NCBI GenBank assembly: GCA_903772945.1 | Contig: CAICTM010001964.1 | Coordinates: 1-20,227, forward strand | DNA: 20,227 nucleotides | Origin: Seminavis robusta | Taxonomy: Eukaryota; Bacillariophyta; Bacillariophyceae; Naviculales; Naviculaceae | Direction: 5' to 3' | Shown: positions 9,286 through 18,333 of the stretch, piece by piece | Position numbering within the stretch: position 1 is the first letter of the stretch | Layout of the letters: each line of letters starts with the position of its first letter | Position numbers and translations under genes: made by a program | Notes under the pieces: generated by a model | The model's input: only the letters and a program-made list of their open reading frames with translations | Database searches by the model: none | What the model was told of the DNA's origin: nothing

Positions 9286-11299
9286 TCAAAGGGCGGAGAC
9301 CAAACTGCTTGCGAGGCATGGACGCCACCGAAGATAGGAGCAGGCGCTCCAATACGGGTGGCGAGTCCAGGCGAGGAGACTCAGGGCTGCGGGTAGCAAC
9401 TCCACAGTCCGTGAGGAGAGTGTGGAGCTCTCTGCACCGTAGCCTGCCGAGTAGCGCTTGTGGGTGGCAGCGCGCTTGCATCCGGAGGTGCAGCTGCCTT
9501 TTAGGGCCCAGGCCATACAGACCTCCTGACCACGTGTTGGGAATGGTGTACTGATGGTCCTTGGCCATTTCAGTGATGGAGCGGAATCCCAGTCCTGGAA
9601 ACGCTTCAAGAGGTCCTCATCGCCGTGGACGTTGGTGACCGGGTGTGCTCCCCTCGCTGTTGGTTCGCTCCGGCAGGCTTCTTGCTCGGCGGCTCGGGAG
9701 CGGGCTTGAAGACGAGTACAGTGAGCAGGAAGCTCAGCGAGAGACGAGGCATGGGAGGACTGAACGAGTCTAGTCAGCGCCCAAAGTTGGGGGCAGCAGT
9801 CCCGGGTTTAGGATAGCTTCTTGACCCACAGAAGTAATCTTGTTGGACCTCAAAAAGGATGCGACCGCACAAGTCCACCGCCACACTCCGGTTGTCAGCA
9901 TGTAGGCCATGGATGGGTGGAGGTAGGATCCCAGCGAGAGGGCCACATCACGCACCGAGCGGAGACGGGATGGTTTCCTCCATGGAAGACATCTATCATG
10001 ATGGAGAAACCATACAGCTTCTCCTCCGCAATGCGACCATCGGTGGGAAACTTGACTCGGTGGAAGTGATGGCAATGGCATCTTCCAAGGTGACGGAGGC
10101 TCCCTTCTCAACGTACTCGCTCAGCAGCCAGTCCTGGACTGCCTTCGCTTCCGAATGGCCTGGCACACCACCGAGAAGGGGGAGAGGCCTTCGCCCAAGT
10201 GGTCCCTTGACCGTTCACGAAGTACTTGCGGAAGACACATCCAGAATGTGTCCAGTGACCAAGGGTTTGTTGCGAGGTTAATGGGCAGTGCCGAAGCCTG
10301 ATGCGTGCGTTCGTCTAGTTGAGCTTGCAAGATCCCGTTTTCATTCCCCTTGGGGGACTTCGCGAGCAGACGGGTGAATAACGGGAAGGTTTGCGTCATC
10401 GGCCACGTTGCAGAGGTGTGGACGCGAGTGGCTAGGGCGACCCCGAATTTATCCGTGAAGGTTTTGTCGCTCTTCTCACGGTCATACTGGAGTTGTTGTT
10501 CAACAGTGGCCTCCAGCGTATCAGTAGGTTCGTGATTCCCGGTTGAAGGTTGCGTTGGTCAGGCCCGACCTACCGCGCCAAGCGCCGCCATGTAGGGGGA
10601 GAGTACCCGGTTGTGGCTTCGTTGGAGCGCGTTTGCGCTAATGGGCGCGGCCACGTTGCAGCAGCATTACTAGTGGACGTGTGACCTCCCCGACCAACGT
10701 ACAACAGGCGCGAACCATTGGACCAAAGGGGCGATGGAGCCTGTCGCGCAGGATCCGCGTGAGTCATCTCGGGGTAAGGACTTCCGCACGGACTGGGGGA
10801 GACTGTACTGTCCTTCGGGACGGGCCACAAGGACGGCTTCAGAGAGATAGGACGGAAGAGGCATCACACGACGGACCCAAAGACATCAGTGTCCGCGACA
10901 CCACCACCGTGGGGGCCACTGTGAGACAGAGCCGGAGCGGCGGAAACATGGTTCCTCCATCAATAATTGTCATGTTGTGGCAGGTTACGTCAGCCGCGCG
11001 CTCGAACGCAGACATGGGAAGCACCACCTTGATAGCGCTTCGAAGATCGTTCCCACCACGATAGCGTAGAGATTGTCGTAAGGAGAGGCCTGGCTCGGAT
11101 TCACGGGGTAGGCGTAGAGTGAGTGTCCAATGTAGATATTCTTTTCATCATTTTGGAGGACGAAGCCAAAGGTGACAGGCGAACGAAGGCAAAATTGGCT
11201 CATAGCGCGAGAGGCAACATCACGATTTGCATTCGAGGCGCCGCCCACAGAAGTGAGGATATCGTGTAGTTGGAGCATGTACCTCCCATGCTGCTGCAC
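9286..11299 (-). pseudogene. Gag-like region with CCCH zinc knuckle, frameshifted
   Basis: Nucleocapsid/coat-type protein of the recombinase retroelement, expected to bind the element RNA. The best evidence is a zinc-knuckle-like motif at 9460-9519 (minus): C-x8-C-x3-C-x5-H inside EVCMAWALKGSCTSGCKRAA. It lies just upstream of RT in the sense of the element. The N-terminal part appears at 10985-11299 (YDNLYAIVV) and, after a frameshift, 10839-11027 (VVLPMSAFERAADVTCHNM). The middle (about 9600-10840) is split among short frames and I cannot follow it. A gag reading is the natural one for this position; only the zinc motif is specific. Confidence 0.65.
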
Positions 11300-11612
11300 G
11301 AGAGACGAGATCCGAAAAATTAGAGCTGGCCATGGTGAGGTCGAAAAGATACGAAACCTGATGCCAGCGCAAGAGATTAATCTAATCTAGGTTCTTCCTT
11401 CAGCGTCGGCTGAAAAGAATTGTGAGCTGAGAGAGAGACAACCTTCTTGCGATCGGCAGTTCAATGGCTGGTCTTGGCTAGGTCGCTGGCTTTAGTGATT
11501 CATGGTTGCCGCTGTCGATCTTGCCAAATGTGTTGGTCTTGGACGGGCGTCGTTGCCTTAAGGGTAATCTTGTTCGAGAGGCATTGAGGAGCTGATGCGG
11601 TGCATCATCATG
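11300..11612 (-). other. Leader region of the recombinase retroelement
   Basis: No coding frame of note. In the sense of the element it lies between the terminal repeat and gag, so it is probably the untranslated leader. A small perfect hairpin, TGATGC-GGT-GCATCA (11593-11607), sits six bases from the repeat edge. No tRNA-type primer site is recognisable. Confidence 0.4.
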
Positions 11613-11836
11613 TTGGGTATCCATTTCCGGAACGCAGGTGATGACCTGCGAGATGTAGAGATGTACTTGAGTTGTAGGTGAGGAGCGCGGGAATTAATTT
11701 TGCAAATTGTGAGATGGTCTTCTCGGCAACCATGATTAGGGTCATAGTTGCGAGAACCCATCAGGGTTCAAGTTTCCACACTGCGGGGCGTGGAAACTCG
11801 GACGGGGGGTTCCCCAGGCGTGCTGCTGCTCAACAC
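11613..11836 (+). repeat. 224-bp direct repeat, copy B (right end of recombinase retroelement)
   Basis: Same-orientation partner of 5316-5539. The two substitutions between copies are both CpG transitions: CG here against TG in copy A, and CA here against CG in copy A. The internal stem-loops are kept, apart from one loop-closing mismatch at 11780/11789. In the sense of the element (minus) this copy is the 5' terminal repeat and would carry the promoter if it behaves as an LTR. Confidence 0.9.
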
Positions 11837-11855
11837 TCCGCAACACCATTGCGGA
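11837..11855 (+). other. Boundary hairpin next to repeat copy B
   Basis: TCCGCAA, loop CACCA, TTGCGGA is a perfect 7-bp stem that begins at the first base after the repeat. It is unrelated in sequence to the hairpin at the same relative position beside copy A. Confidence 0.75.
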
Positions 11856-11988
11856 TGTGAGGAAACCTTTTCAAGATGGAGGTCAAAAGAAGTCAAAGAA
11901 GAAGAGTACCGCTCCACCCCGCTTATTTCTGTCACGTTTTGCCTCAGCAGATTGCAACAGCATCTTTGGGGGCAGTTCAGGGAATAAC

Positions 11989-14142
11989 ATGCCTGGGTCG
12001 GATACTGTCAAGATTAGCAATATCGGGAACTGGCATATTGTTTCCAGGAATATGCGCACACTGTGGCAGTCCGTGGAGCAACATGCCCATCCCGAGTACC
12101 TAGAGAAGTTGGAGCTGGACAGAACTGGAGTGCGTGATGTTTTGCCCTCAGGTGGTCATAATTATCACACCCAGTTTGGCGACGATTTCCATCCTATTAC
12201 TGTTGCCGACTCACAGCCCAGTTCTTTGACGACTGACATTAGGAGTGGTTTGGCCAAGCTCGAAGATGGGGGTTCTCCTTTTCCCCCATTCTGCTGCAAT
12301 GGGCAGCTCAAGGATGAAGATGCATCCTTCAATCAGGGCGTCAGCAGGGGCGGGGTTCCCTCCCGCAATGGTACACGTATAATCACAGCATCGAAAAGTG
12401 GCAACCCGCTGAGGAGCCAAGCTGCAGCTATCAAAAAGCAGGCGAGTCACCAAAAGTTAAGCATGATTCAAGAAGATGTTACCAGTTTGAAGGATGGTCA
12501 GGCTAGCCTGGCAACTGAAGTTTGCAGCTTGAAGGCCGACATCTCGAGCATAAAGTCAACTCAATGTGGTTTGGCGTCTAAGGTTGGCTGTTTAACTCAG
12601 GAATTTGGCTGTTTAACTCAGGAATTCTCCCAAATGAGTGAGCTACTAGCTCAGGTCCTGGACTACCAGAAGCAGACAGCGCAGACAGCGGCCATAGACT
12701 CACAGGCGCACAAGCAGCGAGTAGCTGATGCTCATCTGAGAGCGGCCTCGGCAGGCAGACTGGCACCTGCCAAGCCCAAGAAGAGGAAAGCGTCTAACCC
12801 AGGTGGCAAAAAGGTAAAACTGTTGGGGCGTTTTGATTTGCAATCCCCCCGGGCGTCGTATTGATTCTCTGTTGTCACCTTTCCTCTCGCTCTTCTTCAT
12901 TCATCAGACAAAGAAATCCGTAAGTCAAAATTGTGGAACCATCCTTCCCCCTTGGTTATACAAAATACTAAACTTGTTGTCTTCCCAATGACAGAAAAAA
13001 AGCAAAGATACTGCTGCCAGTGGCCCCGTCCCATGCGCCCCCCCATTGCCTTTTGCGCTGATGGCAGCAGGTGAAGCCCCGTGCACTGCTGCCAAGGAAG
13101 CCCCGATATTGCCTTCTGCACTGATGGCAGCAGGTGCTGCCAAGGAAGCCCCCTCCACCACAGAGTGTTTGAAAACTGCCCCAGTTAGTGCAAGATATAG
13201 TACAAGGGGAAAAGCTGCATCTTCCGTTAGTTCCGTCAGGGATGCCCCCCCAGCTATTGCAGTATGTAAAACAAATGGATCAATTCCAATGTCAGAGGTG
13301 GTTTTGTGAAGGTAAGCACTGACTTTGTTTTGTGTTTTAAATAGTGTTCTCCTCCCTGTTCTGATACGAAGCACCGGTGCCCCCCCCATCTTCACCTTTC
13401 ATTCAGGTGGCGATAGATGTAGAAGAATCAGCAGCCGTAGCGCTGGATGCTGTTTTTGCTTCTAAGGTTGGCATTGTAACCGCTCTCTCTTTGCCCTTTG
13501 AAAATGAAAATGTTATTCTTTCTATTCTGACATTGCGCTTTTTGCATGCAGGTTGCTGCGCGCCGACAATGCTCTTCCGCAGACGATGACATTGTTGCCG
13601 ACGACGGCAGTGACAGCGACTCAGAGGCTACAAGAGATGAGCAACAAGAAAACTATACCGACCTTGTTGCTGACCCCCGGGATATTCAGGATGTCATGTT
13701 CTTTTACATCAAGAAGAGCGCGCCAGATAAAGGTTACTACATCACTTCAAAGAAAGAAGATGGTACTGGTGGCTACAGGCACAAAGAAGTAGAAGAGCTG
13801 ACGGCTCTGTTTCAAAAGTACCTCAAAAGCAAAGCGAGGAAGACTGATATGGTGCCTCCTGATCTCCTCTACATCAAGTACGATGCTCGATACTTTGACG
13901 GTATAGGTGCAAGACCTGAGATGGGTTCTTGGATGAATTTGGTTATAGATGGACGATACAACATTCTCAAGGATTTTGTTGAGGACCCCTCAAATCATAC
14001 ACTGTACAAAGAAAGGGGTGAAGTTTCCAAAATAGCGTTTGAAGCCCTCAGGCACCACATTCTGAGTGGAAACGAAGACCATGTGAAGCAAAAAGCTATA
14101 CAGATCAGGGATGAGTTGTTGGAGAGAGAATTCGATGCCTAG
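11989..14142 (+). CDS. Five-exon gene: coiled-coil, lysine-rich protein of unknown function
   Basis: Proposed exons are 11989-12813, 12908-12919, 12995-13297, 13407-13466 and 13552-14142. All junctions are in phase 0, giving about 596 residues. Introns 1 and 2 have GTAAAA and GTAAGT donors. Introns 3 and 4 need weaker donors (GTGGTT, GTTGGC). The start is the first in-frame ATG, but the frame is open back to 11740, inside the terminal repeat, so an upstream exon or N-terminal truncation by the element is possible. Residues about 150-237 form a coiled coil containing an exact heptad duplication (GCLTQEF twice, residues 200-213). A basic stretch follows (KPKKRKASNPGGKK, then TKKS and KKSKD), like a nuclear localisation signal. 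Exon 3 holds an alanine/proline-rich repeat. Exon 5 starts acidic (ADDGSDSDSE) and ends in a well-formed domain (residues about 430-596) that I do not recognise. Nuclear location is inference. Confidence 0.65.
12814..12994 (+). other. Introns 1 and 2 flanking a 12-nt microexon
   Basis: GTAAAA at 12814 pairs with a pyrimidine-rich acceptor ending TCATCAG at 12907. Then ACAAAGAAATCC (12908-12919) is followed by a consensus GTAAGT donor and an acceptor ending GACAG at 12994. Skipping the 12 nt also keeps the frame, so both spliced forms are possible. Reading through intron 1 adds 16 residues and then stops. Confidence 0.6.
13298..13551 (+). other. Introns 3 and 4 around a 60-nt exon, with direct repeats at splice junctions
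   Basis: Intron 3 (13298-13406) has AGGTGG across both its junctions. Intron 4 (13467-13551) has AGGTTG across both. The frame is kept across both. A stronger donor (AAG/GTAAGC, about 13309-13315) lies just inside intron 3, but a TGA precedes it, so its use would end the protein early. Confidence 0.5.
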
Positions 14143-14400
14143 CTAGAAAAGCGAGGAAGATTGAACCACCCCCTTTTTTGGCCCCCACCTTACCATACCC
14201 TCTTTTACTATCCCTAATCTTCAACTTTTAGTGAGAATTGACCGTTTTTTAATCCCCCCTCTTACCCTCACTTTATCCCCCCCCTGTTTCAAAAAACTAT
14301 CTGTAAGCTAGATAACCAATGACTACCTCCTAGTGACCATGTCTTTTGATCCATGCTTTTACTTTTATTCGCGTTTTTGTGTCTATTTCATTCCCCCATG
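14143..14400 (+). other. 3' flank of the five-exon gene, pyrimidine- and homopolymer-rich
   Basis: No open frame. It has many C and T runs and is the likely 3' untranslated and termination region of the upstream gene. I see no canonical AATAAA. Confidence 0.4.
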
Positions 14401-14600
14401 TGTGAGTCTTGGTTTATTGTTGAGGGTTCAGGTTCTTGTTGATCAATTTTAATCCCAATGTGCGAGTCTTGTATTGTTGAGGGTTCGAGTTTTCTTATTG
14501 AGGTTCATTCCCTGTATGTGAATCTTGTATTGTTGAGGGTTCGAGTTTTCTTATTGAGGTTCATTCCCTGTATGCGAGTCTTGGTTGTATTGCTGACGTA
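14401..14600 (+). repeat. 56-bp minisatellite, about 3.4 copies
   Basis: Unit TGYGARTCTTGTATTGTTGA... spans 14461-14516 and 14517-14572, nearly identical. A diverged earlier unit is at 14401-14458 and a partial unit starts at 14573. The period is not a multiple of three and the overlapping open frame changes frame between units, so it is not coding. Confidence 0.85.
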
Positions 14601-14820
14601 CTACAGCTCTACTGAGTTTGGTATGTCCGAGCGTTACTTTCGGTTGAAGTTCTACCATGAAAAGCCAGTTGTTTAACAAGTTCATCCATGCTTTATCTTT
14701 TTAAATTTGTTGGTGATTTGAAAACAGTCTCAGTCGTGCTGTGGTGTTATCCAGGCGGCGTCCTAAGTAGTAAGATCACAAGAGGCAACGACATTTTCCT
14801 TCCCTATAGAGGTTAGCTTC
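14601..14820. other. Non-coding stretch, no gene seen
   Basis: AT-leaning sequence between the minisatellite and the hairpin-bearing repeat. I see no gene or repeat. Confidence 0.4.
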
Positions 14821-14823
14821 CGG

Positions 14824-14962
14824 TCTGTAGAGCGATCCTACAGAGATTTTGGTCTCTGTTGGAGCCGTCTACAGAGAAAAACTCTCTGTAGAACCGTCCT
14901 ACAGGGACCTCTTCAGAGAATTTTGGCTCTAGAACGTGTTCTTCAGAGAACTTTTTCAGGGA
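14824..14962. repeat. Diverged tandem repeat rich in hairpins
   Basis: CTGTAG-N7-CTACAG occurs at 14825-14843 and again at 14886-14904. Between them is a 10-bp stem, TCTACAGAGA (14868-14877) with TCTCTGTAGA (14883-14892) around a 5-nt loop. Each half continues with ATTTTGG and an ACAGAGA/TCAGAGA motif, so the block looks like two or so diverged units of 61 bp or more. It could be a foldback-type remnant. Confidence 0.65.
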
Positions 14963-15602
14963 TCTCCCGCCACAGTGAAACCTTCCAAAGTAGACGGCTG
15001 GCTCCAAAGCAAAGGCATTGGGTTGCCATCGTTGTCCAAGAGAGAAAAGGTGTTAGGATCCAGGACGGACGTGGTGTGCGCAGAGGTACTTCTTGGGATG
15101 GACAATGCACATCCACCTTGGGTTGGTCACTCGCGAAGGTGTGTGTGGAACATGTCTTGAGGCTATCTGCAGATACTCCCCACTCACAAGCAACCTATTG
15201 CACTTGGACGTCAGTAAGGATCCCACTTGGTCTCCCCATACTTGCACCATAGTAGCTTGGAATTGGCTTAGAAGCTATCTGTTTGTCTCCCCATAAAGCT
15301 CAGAGGGGCTGGGACAAACAGTCAGTAGTCACATTGGGATCAATACGTGGTTGACAAAACGTTACAACACAGACATCTCAGGCAGAGATGAGTCTTTTGA
15401 CACCACTGGTGGCAACATACAAGTTGCAAAATACAAAACGGTATGCTTGAATCATGATGACAAATCTAGCAAGGGGACTTGTCATACGGTGCCATTTCCT
15501 GCGGAAGGTAGCCCCAGTGTGGGTGGCATGCTACCCCGCAGACATGGGCGGTGCCTGGTTTCCTTGGGCTTGACCGGTACAGCACGTACACTAGTCGCCC
15601 CA
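14963..15602. other. No assignable gene; possibly decayed 3' part of the copia element to the right
   Basis: Frames on both strands are short and unrecognised. The gag to the right should continue here into protease and integrase on the minus strand, but I see no such motifs. No second copy of the 17984-18333 LTR is visible either. That copia element therefore appears cut off soon after gag. Confidence 0.4.
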
Positions 15603-17745
15603 TCAAAAATCCAGGTTGGGATTGGGCTTGGGCTTGCCCTTGAAGGCTTCGTCATCTGCCATGGGAGTATCCAAGGTGTCCCCGGCTGCTGGGTTAGCTT
15701 CACGTTTGGAATAATCTGCAGGCGGAGGTATCGAACTTATCAGGACTCGTCTGTCAGCATCAGAGAGCTTGCACCAGAGCTGGCGGGCAGCGGGTGAAAG
15801 CTTGAACCAATCTGTGCTTGGGAGTCCAAGGACTTGCTGCTCCCCATCAACGGTATGGCCTTGTCCCTCATCGACAGTCACTAGGTTGGCTAGGTAGGAG
15901 TCAGGACGAACACAACGGTTGACATCGTAGTGGGTGGCAGCATTCTTGAGTGTCTCCTTGTACGCTTCATAGGTGAAGTGCTCCTTGGGACCATGACGGC
16001 ACATCCTTTCATGCTCACGGGATCTGATGTCGTTCAAGACTTGGACATCAGTGAAGGCACGTTGCAGGAAAAGCTTCTGCATGCTGTCGCTGAGCTTGTC
16101 GCTAGGATCTTGATGGCCATCATTGTAGTGGGTGATGGTCTCGTCAAACTTAATGACAAAGTCAACAGCGGAGCCCTGTCTTGGACTGTACTGGACACTT
16201 GAAAGCCAATGGAGGACCTCAACTTGGTCCAGGGAGCCTTCTACTGATGCATGTGCATCCTAGATCAGTTCCACAAGGATTGCAAAGCAATCAGCATCAT
16301 GGAAGTGAGACTTCACAATGACTTTCCCATTGGCTGTCTTCACTGTGTTCAGGAGGACAGCATAGATCCACCGGTTCATCCGTAGGAGTTAAAGTACTCG
16401 GTGTTCATGGGAACATAGTCAGTGTTGAAGACCTTGTAGAAGCCTTGGGCTCTGGCTATGATGATGAGATTCTCATACCAAGTATCGAACTCTTTGTTGG
16501 AAGAAAGGGTTGGGTAGGCTGTGGCATCTGCCTTGGCGCGAAAGTACCTGCGTTCTGGTTCTGGATTGCCACCGCCTCCACCTCCTCCAGGACATGGATC
16601 AGTGCCATCAGGATCTCCTTGGCCACCACTGTCATTACCTTGTGGATTGCCACCAAAGCAGTCTGGATTTCCTGAACCAACAGGACCTTCTACATTGTTG
16701 GGACTCCTTCCCTGCATCCTTTTCATGGGAGACATGCCATGCATGTTGGAGAAGATGGATTGCTTCACCTGTGGTTGTGGCCATTGGCTGCCTAGAGGAT
16801 TGGGAATGGAGTTCCTCTTTGACTGCTCCTCCAGAGGCACAAAAGGTTGGCTGATTGGAGGGATGGTTGAATACACTGGTGTCTGGGATGAGACAACTCC
16901 AGTAGGTTGGATGGTGGAGGACACAGGTTGAATGGGAGTGTACTCTACCCTGGGATGTGATGGGATTGTTGTTGGTTGGTGGGTGTATTCCTCCCCATTG
17001 GGGAGCCATACTTGGTCAAGGAAGCCATCTCCAATAGGTGGAGAGGCAACATCCATGGCAACATGCAGTTGGAATGGATAACCAAGGGGCTCTCTAAAAT
17101 CACCCAACAAGCTCTGTTCCAAACTGCCTGGTTCTGAATCGGTCCTCCCAGCCTTTATCTCAGGGCTGGGCTTGAGTGATAACACAGGTGTTCTAGGAAT
17201 GGAGCCATGGGATAGTATGCCATGGAGGGAAGAGGATGCATTGAAGGAATCAAAGGGGAGCTGCCGGTTGGTCTGGTCATTGAAGGTGCTGACTAGATCC
17301 TGTGTGGAGGCGTGGGATTGGTTGAGTTCCTCCTGTTGGTGGGAGAACTTGCCCATTGGATGGAGGAGAGTTGCCTAGAGAGTGAGGTTTCAAAGGCGAC
17401 TTGAGTGTCCATTGCCTCCTTGGCAGCTTGTTTTGATGCCTCTGTCAATGCTAATGTCAGCTGCTGCAGTTGTTGGCTGATTATTGTTGTGTCAGGGTCG
17501 GCTGGGTTGGAAGAAACCACAGTGAGAGGCTTTGCCTGGGTGTGTGGTGTTGGCATCTGTGATGGCATGTAGACTGAAGGGGGATCCACAGGGGTTCTTG
17601 TAGGGGATAAAGCTGGAGCCCTAGCGCCTGCAAGATGGTTGGTGGATCTGTTGGTGTTGTCAGTGCTGCTGCTACTATTGGATGCTATTGGGATGGCACC
17701 ACTGGCAGACTGTGCCTGTTGTTGTTTCTTCTTCTTGCGGCCCAT
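15603..17745 (-). pseudogene. Ty1/copia gag (5' half of a second copia element), broken
   Basis: Capsid-type protein of a copia retrotransposon. The start is the ATG at 17745 (MGRKKKKQQQ, a basic N-terminus) with a low-complexity Ser/Thr/Pro-rich region. A frameshift near 17356 moves into the long frame 16376-17356, which is Pro/Gln/Gly-rich, with a GGGGGGG run and then YPTLSSNKEFDTWYENLIII and ARAQGFYKVFNTDYVP. That pattern (a Trp-containing block, an 'ARAQ' helix, then 'YVP') is typical of diatom copia gag. A second frameshift near 16376 and a TAG at 16260-16262 interrupt it. It resumes with VDFVIKFDETITHYND and MQKLFLQRAFTDVQVLNDIR, and ends with WFKLSPAARQLWCKLSDADR and a stop at 15603. 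The gag is identifiable; no zinc knuckle is seen. Confidence 0.8.
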
Positions 17746-18049
17746 GATGATTGGTATGCTGGCTATACAGTGTAGTAGTGTAGTGGTAGTGTAGTGGTGT
17801 TGCCGGCTGTTCCTTGGGAGGGTATGGTTGGATGAGTATTGTTGGTGTTGGTGTGTATGTGTGGCCAAAAGAGGTGCTTCACAAACACAGTCACAGAAAA
17901 TCCAAAATGAGGGCCTGAAGACTTGCACTCCTTGTGTATGACAGAGGAGGTTGTCCTGTGGCCTCTACTACCCTTGGATACCTTGTTAACAGTTCGAAAG
18001 GTGTCCTCGAGTGGCTCCGAGCTACCCAAACAGTGACTGTTACCGGCAC

Positions 18050-18067
18050 CGAGCGATCGATCGCTCG
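18050..18067. promoter_or_regulatory. 18-bp perfect palindrome inside the candidate LTR
   Basis: CGAGCGATCGATCGCTCG is self-complementary over its full length. It could be a dimeric protein binding site in the LTR, which is inference from symmetry and location only. Confidence 0.4.
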
Positions 18068-18183
18068 CATATCTTTCGAGGCTTTCCGGGTTCCTTGAGT
18101 CAAGTTTGCGTTTCTATCGAAAATGCGAGGATCAAAGCGGATCAACAGGCTCAGCTTGCTTTTGGAACAAACGTCATACATCT

Positions 18184-18214
18184 TGTGAGTGCCGTGTGAG
18201 TACTGTGTGAGTAC
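18184..18214 (+). repeat. 11-bp-period repeat inside the candidate LTR
   Basis: TGTGAGTGC (18184), TGTGAGTAC (18195) and TGTGAGTAC (18206) recur every 11 bp, about one helical turn. The arrangement would suit a repeated enhancer site. Confidence 0.5.
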
Positions 18215-18333
18215 CGGTACGTTTGCCAGTATCTTCCAAGCACGACTGCGAAAATCGCTTTCCGGAAGGATCGACAATGGGGATCGGCCGGTGCCTATTC
18301 CACTATCGGCCGCCGTAACCAGAGTGATTAACA

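Larger units (their letters stand above)
17984..18333 (-). repeat. Candidate 5' LTR of the second copia element
   Basis: It starts TGTTAA and ends TTAACA on either strand, so it has the TG...CA ends and short terminal inverted repeat of an LTR, and lies directly upstream of gag. In the element sense the sequence right after it, AGGTATCCAAGGG, is placed like a primer binding site. No partner LTR is in the window, so the call rests on ends and position. Confidence 0.6.

Noticed and set aside
13309..13315. AAG/GTAAGC as the donor of intron 3
   Set aside because: It is closer to consensus, but a TGA lies just before it in the exon frame, so it cannot join exon 4. It could only make a shorter isoform.
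14401..14600. CRISPR-like array
   Set aside because: The 56-bp units are directly adjacent with no unique spacers, so this is a minisatellite in a eukaryotic context.
14458..14676. 72-codon plus frame over the minisatellite
   Set aside because: The repeat period is not a multiple of three and the encoded text changes between units, so coding use is unlikely.
16445..16931. Plus-strand frames over the second copia gag
   Set aside because: The minus strand carries the recognisable gag. The plus frames are its mirror images.
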